Below, piece after piece: positions 26,839 through 39,444 of a stretch of 64,000 nt of DNA. The stretch lies in contig CM042151.1 in the NCBI GenBank assembly GCA_023376005.1, positions 79,387,917 to 79,451,916 on the forward strand, written 5' to 3'. Position 1 is the first letter of the stretch. Each line of letters opens with the position of its first letter. Made by a program: the position numbers and the translations under genes. The notes beneath the pieces were generated by a model that saw only the letters and a list, made by a program, of their open reading frames with translations, did no database searches and was not told where the DNA came from. The DNA comes from Doryteuthis pealeii. Lineage: Eukaryota; Mollusca; Cephalopoda; Myopsida; Loliginidae.

Positions 26839-26841
<3 letters not shown>

Positions 26842-28324
26842 GTTAAGAATTAATGTAAAAATGAATTAATGGATGGAATAAGTGTCCCAAATGGAAAAGC
26901 CTTCTTCAACTCCACTGAACTCTTTATTGAAGCATTGAATTAATATAATTATTATATAAGATATTGGAGAAGATAAAATGTGTCTTTCCTTTGTGAGCTT
27001 GTGTGTTGAGAAATGAAAAAAAAATGTTTCTATCTATCTATAGTTGTCTGTTTGACTTCTGGTAAAAGTTGCAACAATGTATACTTTTGAATTTAAGATA
27101 AAAACGGTTAACTAGAAGATTTTGAATAACTTTTACAATTGTAAAAATAAATTAATAGAATTAAAAAAAAATATATTCACTTACTTCTCAGAGAAATGTA
27201 TAGGTTATTTACTCAGACTTAAATTGATGAATGATTTAAGAAAACTATATTTTTTAAATCTAAATAGGTGAAATAGAATAAAATTAAATGTTTAACCTAT
27301 AAAGTGTTATTTTTCATTTATTAATAACTCTAGACTGACTAATTTTAAGTAAGTTTGACATTTTTTTTAAAATTAATTATATACAAAGATAAATGTTATC
27401 ATTATTATAGATACTAGTACAAAATAAATTTTTGAAACATATTGCCTGAGGGGTGGTTGTAAAAAATTCAATGTCAGCACGTTTGTACCCTAAGTAAGTA
27501 AAATCCTCAAATTCATTAAGAGATTAAAAAATAAAACAATTTGAAATGTAAACTTTAAATATGTATTAAAATAAAACAAACTTTTTATAGATATATAATA
27601 CCAGTCATGTATTTATTAAAACTTGTTTTAAAAAACAATGAGGACTGTCTAATGTTGCATGTTCAAATTTTGAGTGTATTTATTCTATGTTATGATGATT
27701 TTGGGTAATGTGACGTAAGCAGTGATGTAATTTTTGTTACAGACAAAAACCGGAAGCGTATCTCCATTATTAATAGATATTACATAATTTGAAATTGTTA
27801 TCATAAAGTGTTCACCTTGAACTTATTTCTTCAGGAAACAAAGTAAATATATGTAAATAGCTGTTGATAATGTAAAAATTCTTATGTTATTATTCCAAAT
27901 CTTATCCTCCTAGGATTTTTCTTAATTTGGAATCTTTAGAATGCAATATGGTGTTAAGTGTTAATTTCCAATTGTGTCTCACCAGATAGATTCCCACCTT
28001 CAAATATTGTTTCAGAGCTTTAAATCGATGACCACTCGGCTTTTGGGGTGTTCCAGCAACCTAACGAATTATGTTACTTGACATATTGGAAAAAATTACA
28101 TATATTGGGAAATATTATTAGTAATTTCTATAATCTAATGGACATCAAAGTGCAAATTTATTTATTTTCTGAGTTATGATATAAATCTTTGCGTATGCTT
28201 CTAAATTATTTAGTTAAGAATGTAAAAATGAATTAATGGATGGAATAAATAAAAGAATCTTTTCCAAAGGACCTCTCTTAAATATATTGTATATGTATAC
28301 ATATACATATGTTTATGCATGTTG
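26839..28324. other. Gene-free AT-rich interval
   Basis: It starts with AAGAATTAATGTAAAAATGAA and a related string recurs at 28215. In between I see no coding frame, RNA gene or clear repeat boundary. It may include single-copy DNA. Confidence 0.5.
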
Positions 28325-29215
28325 AATTAAACAAGACACATCTCCTGTTTAACAATTTTATTTGTGATTTTTTTTTCAAGTTTTCTGGCCAACTTTTTAA
28401 TATTTGGGTGGAATTTGTGGATTGGTCCACCAAAGTTCATGTCCCAAGTACTTTCAGCACTTTGAAGTGCCATCATCAGGGGTGATGTGTTCCAGTTTTT
28501 CAAATTATATTGATGGATGTGGAGGCTGGAAGGAGGAGAATTGATGGGAAAGGTGCTATAGGCATTTTAAAATGTGTGTACTGCATTGGAAATTAATTTT
28601 ATTTGAGGATGGTTTGTATTGCTTTATATATAAAGCTCCTAGTATTTGGAGTTTTTGTTTATTTTTTACTTTGTGCAGAATGTGTGTATTTTCCATTAGG
28701 ATATTTCGCTAATTAGAATGGAGGTATGAATGTAATTTTAGGTGTTGTGAAATGGAGCTGTTATCTGTTAAATGGAGAGTTAGACGACGTGACAATGTCA
28801 TTGAGGTAAAACTGATATAGGTATTTTCATTTTCTGGGAGACTGCAATCTCCTAAGGGATATTTAAATGTGTATACTACATTGGTCTTATTAAGCCGACT
28901 TGTCTGGGGAGAGGAATTGTTGCGGACAACAAGGTTAGTTGTTTTGAATTTTGTATAATAAATAATCAATTTTACCTTATTATCAAGTGTGGTTGCAGTA
29001 ACATTATTCCGAAATTATTTTTTTTAGTGCTATTTCATTAAGTTTGTAATTCCTGTGCATCTGATTGCAATAATAAATGTTATTTGAAGAAATATTTGCT
29101 GTTGTATGTTTTTCCTTGTGGCTAGCATCTATTTTTTGGATGGTCTGTTTGATTTGTTTGTCAATGATGTGATTAGGAAATCTGTTATTACCCAGTGTTT
29201 GTTTGATGTTTTTGA
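28325..29215 (-). pseudogene. Penelope-like element 1, C-terminal GIY-YIG part
   Basis: On the - strand the C-terminal portion of a PLE polyprotein is readable. IYYCNQMHRNYKLNEIALKK lies near 29080-29020, then KLIIYYTKFKTTNLVVRNNS, then the GIY-YIG endonuclease region NVVYTFKYPLGDC (28880s), TYISFTSMTLSRRLTLHL and ISQHLKLHSYLH. The usual YIG is changed to YIS, and stops separate the first block from the second. The 3' end carries a hammerhead-like core at 28441-28485. The element is 5'-truncated at a (TA)-rich edge near 29225. PLE reverse transcriptases with GIY-YIG nucleases insert preferentially into AT-rich DNA (family knowledge). This copy is dead. Confidence 0.8.
28441..28485 (-). ncRNA. 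Hammerhead-like core at the PLE 3' end
   Basis: On the - strand CTGATGA is followed by a stem-II hairpin GGCACTT-CA-AAGTGCT and then GAAA, the conserved order of a hammerhead core. A convincing stem III with the cleavage dinucleotide is not visible, so it may be decayed. A paralogous core with a fully complementary stem II (GGCATTT-CG-AAGTGCC) lies on the - strand near 33490-33527. Confidence 0.45.
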
Positions 29216-29424
29216 GTTTGGAGTAGGATATACATATGTATATATATACATGTACTAGCAGCAGCTACCCAGCGAAGCCTGGGTAAAAGGAGAAAAAGAC
29301 ATGACTTAATAGTCATTTGCAGATTTATTATTACTGAATAGTGAGTTTGATCCTCACAGGATGACCCATAAAAATCACCACGTAAAAAATATATTTTTTT
29401 AATCCGACCGGTCAAGGAATTTTT
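29216..29424. other. Repeat fragment between PLE and duplicated segment
   Basis: A (TA)/(CATA)-rich edge, then about 130 bases including CAGCTACCCAGCGAAGCCTG, which look like the tail of an unclassified element. No gene. Confidence 0.4.
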
Positions 29425-30648
29425 TTTTTCATCAAAGTAGAGGGAATGATATCACATAATGATATAGTAAAAAATTTTAATTCAATGATTAACTATATTT
29501 TTTAAATAAATGATAAGATTTGCTAAATTTCAAATTAATATTTCAAAGAAAAAAAAATTAAATAAAGTAATCAAATTAATGTTAAACAATAAAGAAGTAA
29601 CATTACTAATTCAAAGTGTAGTCGATTGAATATCAAATTATTACACTACTACAAATTTGATAACAATTTGATAAAAATAATATACTATACTAAGTATAGT
29701 ATATTATTTTCTAAATCGAAAAGTGCACTGACTTGAAAATATTACAAAAAGAAAAAACTAAATGCAAAAAAAAAAAATTAAACTTACTTTTTTAAATAGA
29801 ATTCTGAATGTGTTTAAAAGTTAAATATCAAATTACAGTACTGATTTTGGTACAAATACAGAATGGCGTGCAATAGATAATATCATTAGAATTGTATTTT
29901 ACGAATAAATAACATTAGATTACAGAAATTATCGAAGGCACCTAATTCTAACCTACTTATTTGAGTGTCTCAAAGTTTTCAGGAATTTCAGTGAAATGTA
30001 ATAGGTAATCTAATGGTATTATCTCTTGCACACAATTCTGCATTAGTATCATGATTTTATTTGTGTTTCTAATATTAAGATAAATAAGTCAACGCGATTA
30101 TTTTATGAATCATGGGTAACAGGAAAAATAAAAAAGGGTTTGTTAACATTGACGAACAATGGAAAATATCAACAGTACATAAATATGTAAATTTTAATTT
30201 TTAAATAAAAAATAGTGCACAAGCATGAAACTTCTGTGGAAAATTAATGTCTCCTACTTAAAATATTAAATGCAAAAAAAATCTAAAAATCACACATCTT
30301 ATTAGAAAGAATTTTGTATGTGTTTAAAAGTTAAATAACAACTCATTTAAATGTCAAAAGTGTAACTAAGTGATTAATTCTTAAACTGTCCATAAAAATT
30401 GTATAATGAAAAAATAGATTGAATAAACTATTGTTTATCCTGCGCAATGAAATATTTACTACAACTTTTAATTAGTAAAAATGTAGATTTAATGTGAAAA
30501 AAAGAAAAGAAAAAATTGATTTAGCTTCAATTTGTTTCCTTTTATAGCAAGAAATGCCGAAAATAACAGAGTAGAATTTTAACATTATTTTATAATACTA
30601 TTTAATTTTTAAATGTATTCTATAATATAAATCAAATCTTCTAGCTTT

Positions 30649-30689
<41 letters not shown>

Positions 30690-31390
30690 AAAAGCTAGCT
30701 AGAACTCCTACAAGAAAAAGAGAAGACATGTCCAGCCACTGAAATGAATTTATTTGCAGAATTTGTAAGTTTTTCACGTGCCACGACAGCTAAAATGGAA
30801 AACTTTATTCTATGTTTTAGTCAAACTCTAATTCTTTTCGTTTATTTCCTATTTTTATTTTCATTTCTTTTTTTTTAATTTTTACCCAAACTGTTTTTAC
30901 ATACTGACCATGTGCTTACCTCCTGCTCCCTCTCCCTCTACCTCTCCTCTGACATTATATATCAAAAGCTAGCTAGAATTCCGATAAGGAGCATGGGTTT
31001 TGAAAATCAGAAGACGTGTGGACTTATACTAAGTCACAACTTAGATGATTAAAAGGCGCCGGTAACTTTGCACATGCAAATATGTCTAAGTGCATAAATG
31101 TAGGAGCTCATACATATACATATGCTGTCTGCTTGCAAAGAGCGGATGAGCTCTCTGGGAACCAAAAGCTGACCACACCGTCAATAGCAGGATTAGATTC
31201 CTTACCACTCAAAAAATGACAAAACCAGTTGAGAAGCAACTCTTAAGCCTTGATCAGAAACTCATCTAGAACAAGGAAAAGTCTCATAAAAACGAAGCCC
31301 TGGTGATATTTAATGTGTATATATATTACTTTGTCATTAATTGTTTTATTTTCGAAGTTTCCTCCAGTCATACAGATTCACACAACTGCC
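29425..31390. repeat. Segmental duplicate B (partner at 7735-9000)
   Basis: Follows 7735-8880 closely, then is interrupted at about 30640-31285 by extra sequence. That extra sequence includes a (TA)n run (30650-30686) bracketed by TCAAAAGCTAGCTAGAA-type motifs, which recur at 30960. It resumes with the shared AAGCCCTGGTGATATTTAAT and CAGATTCACACAACTGCCCT. No host gene is visible. Confidence 0.7.
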
Positions 31391-31440
31391 CTCTCCCGAC
31401 TCATCAGATACATTCGCATCTGATGAGTTGTGAGAGTTAG

Positions 31441-31655
31441 ACACTTTGTCTAAGATCCATGAAAAAAGACTATAATGCTAAATCTCTAAGTCTTTTGTTA
31501 TTTCTTTACTTATATATTTGCTCTGTGACTCTAACATTAAGACCACACATTGAGCTCTCAAACTGTGACAGGTTTTTTAAATAAAACTCTTGTGTCGTAA
31601 GGAAGATTTCTTCTCTGGACTTTTGGATTATATATATATATATATATATATAATA
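31441..31655. repeat. Single arm of the palindromic element seen at 50.7-51.1 kb
   Basis: Shares AAATCTCTAAGTCTTTTGTT, TTGCTCTGTGACTCTAACAT and GGACTTTTGGATTATATATA in order with both arms of 50661-51126, but only one arm is present, ending in (TA)n. This shows that the arm exists as a mobile or dispersed unit of about 210 bases. Confidence 0.7.
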
Positions 31656-31734
31656 TACCAAGCGTGTTGGTAAATCCTTGCGGTGAGAAAAAACCCAGCA
31701 AATAGTTTGATTGTTAAAATATACTACCAAACAT

Positions 31735-31769
<35 letters not shown>

Positions 31770-31794
31770 GTACGTCATTATCATGTTGCACAAG

Positions 31795-33340
31795 TAGCAT
31801 GGATATCCATGACAATCTCTTGCCAACCTTATTTATCATTCATTGTCCCAGGTAGGTCCTCTCCTCAGCATCAAGTATCCTTGAACAGTTGGTCAGTGTA
31901 GGTCCTTGGTGGGAGGCCCATTTAGCATGTCCATGTGTTGGTGTCCACAGTAGAACATCACTTATGAGTTCGTCCTTGCTCCTCCAGATGGTTTGTGAGA
32001 TAGGGGCAGGTGGCCATACAGCTGTGTCCTTGTGGAGTGCTGTTTCAACAACTTGTTCAAGATCACACACAGCATTCTTGTGCAGTCCCATCTAGCTTAT
32101 TCTCAAGGCGCCTCGTTAGGGTCCAGGTGGTGCAGCCATACAGTAGCACTGATACAAGCACAGCTTGGAAGAATTGTCGCTTTAACTTGTCAGTGAGATC
32201 GGATTTCCACATGAGTGATTATCCCTTGCCAACTTTATCTATCATTCATTGTCCCAGAGAGGTCCTCTGCACAGCATCCAGTATCCTTGCACAGTTGGTT
32301 TGTGTAGGCCCACATTAGCATGTCCATGTGTTGGCTTCCTCAGGAGAACATCACTTATGAGTTCGTCCTTGCTCCTCCAGCATGCCTTGTCTCTCTCACT
32401 CAGATGGTTTGTGAGATAGAGGGCAGGTGGCTGTACAGCTGCTTCCTTGTGGGGTGCAGTTTCCATGACTTGTTCAAGACCACACACAGCATTTTTCTGC
32501 AGCTCCCATCTAGCTTATTCTCAAGGCGCCTTGTTAGGTCTAAGTGGTTCAACCATACAGTAGCACTGATACAGCCACAGCTTGGAAGAATTGTCGCTTT
32601 AACTTGTCAGTGAGATTGGATTTCCATATTAGTGATAATCTGTAGTACCTAGTCTAGGCATATTATAAATATATATGGTGCTAATGTATCTCCTTGTAGG
32701 ACTCCAGCGGCTATGTCAAAAAAATCTGTCACCATCAGGTGAGCGTTCCATTGTTTTAATGTCTTTGTAGAGCATCATTATCGCAACAATCGTTTCTCTG
32801 GGGAGACTACGCCTGTAGTATTTGTTCCATTTTCCTTCTGTGTATGGAATCAAATGCCTTAGAAAAATCTACGAATAGCAGCAGAATAGTCTAGATTCTT
32901 TGCTCAAACCCCTTCTATGATCCTTCTATGATCCATCAAATAGTCAGGATCTGAGAAGTTGTGGATCAATTTCTGTGGAATCCGTTTTGGTTTTTCTTAA
33001 TGATTTTCTCTATTTCGGGTCGGATGCGATTAAGAATAAGGGCATTATATATCTTAGCTGCAATAGCAGTAAGAATTATGCCTCTGTAGTTCTTAACGGT
33101 TCCGAGGTCTCCCTTTTTGGGGAATGGGAGGATGCAGTCTTTCGTCCATTTATCTATTCTATTTTGTCTATATACTGCATTGCATAACCTAAGCAGTATG
33201 TCATTGAACTTTCTCACCTTCCATACTTCGGGGGTATTTTGTCAAGACCTGTAGCTTTTCTACCTTTGAGTTTCTTTAAGAATTCGTTGAATTCTTCTGT
33301 TGTAAAATCTCCTTATTTGATGTCTAGTTGTCCATCTACA
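31795..33340 (-). pseudogene. Non-LTR retrotransposon (LINE) RT relic with duplicated tail
   Basis: Same element as at 9034-10085. On the - strand the RT fingers region reads WTKDCILPFPKKGDLGTVKN then YRGIILTAIAAKIYNALILN and NQNGF in the frame 33217-32966. Further left come the DFSKA region (near 32880-32800), the GVLQGD region (near 32690) and then the C-terminal tail. The tail is present twice in tandem: 32218-32645, and again at 31795-32217 with WRSKDELISDVLLWTPTHGH. Numerous frameshifts. The catalytic YADD segment is deleted between the two recognisable parts. It lies in the same relative position and orientation as in duplicate A. Confidence 0.82.
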
Positions 33341-33372
33341 GTATATATATATATAAAATATATATATATATA

Positions 33373-33570
33373 TAAATTAAACAAAAGGCACGTCTCCTGT
33401 TTAAGGATTTTATTGATGATCTTTTCAAGCTTTCTGGCCAACTTTTTTATATTTAGATGGAATTCGTAGTTCATACATATCCTGAGTACTTTCGGCACTT
33501 CGAAATGCCATCATCAGGGGTGATGTGTTCCAGTTTTGTTCAAAGTATATTAATGGATGTGGAGGCTGAA
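33373..33570 (-). mobile_element. PLE 3'-terminal fragment
   Basis: Matches the 3' end of PLE 1 (28325-28530) through TCTCCTGTTTAA, TTTCTGGCCAACTTTTT, GTACTTTCGGCACTTCGAAA and TGCCATCATCAGGGGTGATG. It contains the - strand hammerhead-like core CTGATGA-[stem II]-GAAA. No coding part remains. It adjoins a (TA)n tract at 33343-33372. Confidence 0.65.
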
Positions 33571-35418
33571 GTACATTAAATTCGATTAATTCCCTGATTT
33601 TGGGGGTTTTTTTTTTTTTCGGCGGGGTGACAATATGATGGGGGAATTTAAGTTTGATTTAACCTGAAAACGTTTTAACTTAAAAAATTTTTTAAAATGG
33701 CCTAAATTAAAATTGTAAATTGATATTTATTTTGTATTTCAAATAAAAATTATGGTTTTAGCACCAGAAAAAAATTCCAGTCTCTAGCCAATTACAAAAT
33801 GACCGATATTAATAAACTTACCAAAAAATAAATAAATAAATAAATAAAATTATTCGCTATGTAAATTTTACTATTTAAAAAAAAATGAATTACTTTCCAT
33901 TAATTTAACGAAAAAAATTTTTTTATAAGTACGAAAATAAAAAAATAATAACAAGCTACATTATTTTTGAGTTTTAAGAAAATAACTTTTAAATTTTAAA
34001 TACCCTTTTTTAGGCTATTAAATTCCAGGATATGATCTTTCAAGAAATGTAATAATTAGGATTTTTTTTTTCCAAATGGTCAAAGGTCAACCTCCCCCAT
34101 TCTGAATCGATAAAAAAAAATTTTTAAGTTTCTTTGACAAAACAAGCTAATCGATATAAAATTAATTCGCTGGAAAATAATTTGGTGAAAATTTCATTAA
34201 AATTGAACCATTCCGTGATTATTGGTGATTGTTTTAAAATTAAGAAATTTAAAAAAATGTATCTCCCTTGGCAATACTTGAACAATGAACAAAGCTAGAT
34301 TAAATTGAAATAAGATAAACATTAGTAATTTTTTCTGTGAATAACATTTTACAGGTGTTTAAATTTTAATTTTTTTTTAATTTTTTATTTTTTTATGTGG
34401 TCTTCTGGTTTTGATCTTTCTGGAAATGTAAAAATTAGGGCGGAGATTGTTTTTTTTATACAAACAACCAAAGGTTGAAAATTCTCCAACCAATTATAAT
34501 TGATAAAAAAAACCCCTCTATTTTTTAAAGTTTCGTTGTTTTTTGTTTTCATTTTTTTTAAGTAAAGTAAACTATTCATCATAAAATTAATTAATTAATG
34601 TATAAAGTGCTGAAAATTGAAAATCTCATCTTTTAAATTGTTTTAAGATTAAATTTAATATAAAGTTTTATTCTCTCCCTTTAGTAAAAATACACATACC
34701 TATCTATTTATTATCAAACTCTCAGCATTGAAACTAACAAAAAATACGAATGTGTAGCAGTTTAAAATTGATTACACTACTTATATATGCAATTTTTTAT
34801 TAAAGAGATACAGGAATTTATTTTGATGATATTTCTTCATAGTTTCAATAAAATATCTTCCTTGGCCTCGTGCCTCATGATGTCATATTCTGCCCGTAGC
34901 TGTAGACTTTGGGTAAATACATAATTATCTCCCTTGAGTTTCGCTCTTTATAAGTTATTCTGCATCGATTAGAAAGGACGATTGTTTTAATTTTGATTCA
35001 ACCCGAAAAATATAAGTTTCTTTAAAGTATTCTCGTTTGTTTTTCTTTTTTGTTTAATATCGCATTTCCTTATTGAAAAAAAAAAGGTGAGACGAAAAGA
35101 GACAGAGAAAAGTAAGTATCACGGTCTTCACTTAATTTATTTGTTTACAAATTATCGAATAGGTTTTGCGAAAATACTTATGTTTGTTTTTTGTTTTTTT
35201 CTCTTACTAACGGAGAAAGAAAAATTATATCTTAAATATGCGAAAATATTGAATTTAAAAATATATGGAAATAAACGAATTCTTAGGAAGGCTTTAAAAA
35301 ATAAATAGCACGTCTGAATTGACTAGATTCATCACGTTAAAAAAAAAAAAATTATAAGATATTTTTTAACATGCGAAAATATTAAATCTAATAAATATGT
35401 AGAAGTGAATAAATACAC
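33571..35418. other. AT-rich repeats, no gene
   Basis: The part at 33571-33640 resembles the edge of the SINE-bearing block at 38270-38345 (TTAATTCCCTGATTTT). 34687-35340 is a copy of the family at 18589-19240 and 53060-53540. The open frame at 35087-35308 is low-complexity Lys/Leu-rich and not supported. Confidence 0.5.
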
Positions 35419-37104
35419 TAGGTACCACCAATTTTCCCTGTGAAATCACCCCCACCCCCCGCCGACTCTATATTTAACACAATGAAACTTGCATACAGGT
35501 TAATATTATCTTGAACATTTTTTGTCCATTCGAAAGTAGAAACTTTTAAAAAAGCTACTGATGATTAAAAAAAAAATCAGCTTACAAAATAATGAAAATT
35601 ATGAATGAAAACAATATTTACATATTCGTACCGTTAAATCAATTGAAATTTAACGAAGCCAAAGATTTACTTTTGATGATATTTCTCCATAGTTTCAAGG
35701 AAATGTATTTCTTGACCTCGTGTTCGATGATGTCACATTCTGCACGTGGCTGTAGACTAGCTATACCCAAAATGGGCCTAAAATGTGTTTTTGACAAAAT
35801 GACTTTAGCCCGCCTACAGAAAATAATTTACCAAAAATCAGGGAATTATCGGATTTTAATGAAATTTTCAGTGTTTATTTATCAATGAATGATGTTTATA
35901 ATGTATTATTTATTTTACTTCAAAACTTTCTCATTTTTTTCAGGTCACTTAATTTTGACCCCCCCCCCTATTTTGGGGGCTTAACATTTTTTCGAGGTGG
36001 TCTTATAGTTTTCTAATTACAGTATAAATAAAGAGATAAAAGACCGAAGTTATGAATAGAAACAAACAAACAACAAAAAAAAGTTACGGTGGCTTTTCTA
36101 TGAGAAAATAAGTACCGAAAATCGAAAAATCAAATGTAAAAAAATATTAAATAATTAATTTTTTGGAAATTTCTTTTTTACTAATTTCGTTAATTATTTA
36201 ATGGGCTATTATCTTATAAAAGAAAAAAATATATATCAATATTTTTCTGCTTAAAAGGGGGGGGGTTCAATCGAGTTTTTCTTTAAAAAATATATTTTGA
36301 TGTAATAAAATAAGGTTTGCATTAAATAGATATTTATTTCTAGAATCAAAAAATATAACATTTTAAACTTAACATCAGGCTTTTCATATTTTAAATGAAT
36401 TTTATATATTAATTTTTCATAGCAAAAATACTAAATTAAAGTTTTGAAATAAAATAACTGATGCATTATAAAATTCATTAATTGATGAATCAATACTGAA
36501 AATTTCATTAAAATCAGATAATTACCTGATTTTTGGTAATTTTTTTTTTTGCAATCGCGAATGTTACATTAAAATTGTAAACAAGGACTTAAAACCATTG
36601 AAAAATAGACAGAATGGCGGATCGTGTCAAAATTGACCAAAACAAATAGTTTTAAACCTATTAAAAATAAACTGCATTTGTAATGATATTTTTCTTTTTT
36701 TAATGATGGTCATTATGTTACTACTTATCATTTTAGACAAAAGTTTGACCTTAAATAATAGATTTAATTAATTTTAACTCGTTTTTAAAAACATAGCAGA
36801 CGATTTTTTGGGTATACCTATTGTAGACTTAGGGTAAGTTATCTACCTAGAGTTTCGTTCTTTATAATTCATTCTGCATCGATTGGAAATGATAATTGTT
36901 TTTATTTTTTTTATTTAACTTGAAAAATAAAGAATTCTAGTTTTTGTTTTTTTTATAATAACAGATTTCCTTATTGAAAAAAGATTAGACGAAAAAGAAA
37001 CAGAGAAAAGTAAGTGCACTTAATTTATTTGTTGACAAATTATTGAATAGGTTTTGCGAAAAGGTTTTTCTTTTTACTAGAAGTGAATAAATATTCATGA
37101 AGAC
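35419..37104. mobile_element. Truncated hAT-like end plus repeat flank
   Basis: Starts with TAGGTACCACCAATTTTCCC, the 'A end' of the family with its C-rich subterminal run and ACAATGAAACTTGCAT. No opposite end with a matching duplication (left flank AAATACAC) is found. From about 35800 it merges into the dispersed sequence with the unoccupied CTAATTAC at 36013-36020. No coding sequence. Confidence 0.5.
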
Positions 37105-37549
37105 TAGGTACCACCAAAATATGTCACATGATCAGTTTAGGTCATATTGAAGGAAGAAATGTAAATATCTTTTAAACTCGCAAAAAAGAAATAACAAACA
37201 TAAAGAGTTGTTACAAAGATAAACAGTTAATTCAAAGATCAAATTATCTGATTGGGGAAAAATTACTTACCGTTATCTTGAAAAATAAGTAAAACAGTCG
37301 GTTTTTACATGTTCAGGTTCTTTATTGATATTTTTTTGGCAGAATTTGTATTCATGGTTCTTTTACTAAAACAAACTTTGGCATAGAAACTCATAAAAAC
37401 GTTCTGATATAGAGATGGGCAATTTTGAGGGTGTAAGGGAGATAACCGCGTATTCCAAGAGATGAGAGCTTTTCTTTTTTCAATAAAATAGAAAACGTAC
37501 ATATGGAGGCCCGATTGTTATTTATAGTGAGATGATTCTATCTTGTATG

Positions 37550-37586
37550 TTTGAAATACCCGGATGTCAAATCCGGGTATTTCAAA
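37550..37586. repeat. Perfect short hairpin
   Basis: TTTGAAATACCCGGAT, a 5-base loop, then the exact reverse complement. Sixteen-base perfect arms in AT-rich surroundings. Confidence 0.8.
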
Positions 37587-38107
37587 GTAAAAGATAAACA
37601 TTGTTGAATTGTTTAAATAATCACCGAAACATTTAATAGTGAATTTTAAAAGTATTGCGTCAATTATGATAAAAAAATAAAGTTTAATAAAGATTTATTT
37701 TTTAGTTTATGAAGCGCTATGAATTTTTGAAGTAAGAAAAAAAAAACATGTAAAATCTTTTTTTTTCTTGTTTTTATTTACTTTTTTTCTTGTTTTTATT
37801 TACTTTTTTTACTTTTTAATCATTAATTAACTACAAAATTTATTTTGTTGATAATTTTAGTGTTACATTTTCCTTGGTTTCTTCCCTGAATAATTTACCA
37901 CAGAAGTTACAAAGCTTTATTTATTTATTTTTTTTTTTTTTGTTATTTTCAAAATCATCGATAAGAGGAAGCACAAGAATGGAAAAAAAATAATAATAAA
38001 ATTTTGGTATATCAAGTAGTAAGATCTTATATTTTAAATAAATCTTTACTTTAAATTAAAAGTGCTGGGTATTTTGTCGGTTTTTTTTTGGGGGGGGGGG
38101 TTACGCT

Positions 38108-38216
38108 CTTTTACATTTTTCAGGCCAGTTAACTTGGAATCACGTATCTTTCAGAATCTGTTTTACGCCTCAAAGATACGTGATTCCAAGTTAACAGACT
38201 TGAAAAACTGTAAAAG
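38108..38216. repeat. Hairpin with long arms
   Basis: GTTAACTTGGAATCACGTAT and its reverse complement form the core arms around a loop at about 38151-38170. Outer flanks (CTTTTACA...TTTTTCA against TGAAAAACTGTAAAAG) extend the pairing with mismatches. Confidence 0.75.
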
Positions 38217-38345
38217 TTCTTAAATTAAATAACTGGGCCATTATATCTTTTATTCATTGATATATCAACACTAAAAATTTAATTAGATTCGATTAATTCC
38301 CTGATTTTTTTTTTTTTTGGCGGGTGACAATACAATGGTTGAATT

Positions 38346-38577
38346 TAGGTTAGCTCAGTCGGTAGAGCGTTCGGCTAGAAACCACAAGGTTCCTAGTTCG
38401 ATACCGGCCCTCGCCAACTCAGCGTATGAGTAGCACAGGGATCTGTGCGGTAAAGTAAGGAGCTGATGGTTGGTGTGGCGCTCCACCTCAGACGCATAAA
38501 CAATCTCCTTGGTCTAGCGCTATTGAAAAGAGGATAGACTCCCTTGCTGATTGGCTGATACCGACTTTAGGCTACCC
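38346..38577 (+). mobile_element. tRNA-derived SINE, best preserved copy
   Basis: The head reads as a tRNA: A box TTAGCTCAGTCGGTAGAGC, anticodon-arm region, B box GGTTCCTAGTTCGATACC. A shared body follows (GTGGCGCTCCACCTCAGACG, GGCTGATACCGACTTTA). It is nested in transposon copy C. A functional tRNA gene is unlikely because the 3' acceptor strand is replaced by SINE body. Confidence 0.85.
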
Positions 38578-39444
38578 CCGAAGTTTGATTTAAACCGAAA
38601 ACGTTTTAACTTAAAAAAAAAAATCCTAAATTAAAATTGTAAATTGATATTTATTTGGCATTTCAAATAAAAAATTTGGCATTGGAAAAAAATTCCAGAC
38701 ACTGATCAATTACAGAATTACTGATATTAAGAAACTTTACCAAAAAAAAAAAAAATGAAATTATTCGCTATGTAAATTTTACTATAAACTTATTTTAATT
38801 AAAAATTTCAATAGTGAATAATTTCATTTGCCAATAATTCCTGTTCACGCGAAATAAAAATTTACATGAAAACTGCCAAAATTTCACCTAACAAAACTTT
38901 AAGTGTTATTTGTTTATTGCTTGTTTTTGTTTTTAAATATCATTACAAAAATGTTTACTAGTTAGTGTTAGTCTAACAATATTTAGAATAAAAATACTTG
39001 TGTAAAATATATTTTTCAGAACATTCAGTTTTATTGCAGTGTTCAATAATTTAAAAATGCTTTCTTTTAATTAGGTATTAATTTCAAGTTAACTATTATT
39101 GAAAAGGATATAAAGAAAATAAATAAAAAAACAATGTAACTTTTGAAATAAAGTCTTCATTCTTCAATTGATTTAATGGTGCAAAAATATAAACATTGTT
39201 TTACGTTTATAATTTTCATTATTCCCATGAGCTGAAAATTTTGTTTTAAAATCTTGAGGAGTTTTCTTTTTCAAATGTTTCTTCCTTCGAATGGATTAAA
39301 AAAGTTTCAAAATAATATTAATCCTTATGCAAGTTTTATTGTGTTAAATGGGGGGGGGGGTTTAAATTTCATAGGGAATATTGGTGGTACCTAATGATGA
39401 CCCATAAAAAAAAGTTTTATATCTGAACTAGATTCGTCTGATTT

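Larger units (their letters stand above)
37105..39393. mobile_element. hAT-like transposon, copy C, with nested insertions
   Basis: A 2289-base span from TAGGTACCACCA to TGGTGGTACCTA, opposite in orientation to copies A and B (B end at left, A end at right). It is flanked by ATGAAGAC (37097-37104) and ATGATGAC (39394-39401): 7 of 8 bases match and both fit nTnnnnAn. Nested inside are a SINE at 38346-38577 and two hairpins (37550-37586, 38108-38216), which explain the greater length. No transposase. Confidence 0.75.

Noticed and set aside
25419..26869. Very long open frames (up to 447 codons) on both strands
   Set aside because: They are translations of the (TA)n/CATATGTGTATACAAATGTA array (Tyr-Ile-Cys-Val repeats), present in several frames at once with no domain.
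38346..38420. tRNA gene
   Set aside because: Good A and B boxes, but the acceptor stem is not closed and the sequence continues into the same 160-base body as two other copies, so it is a SINE head.
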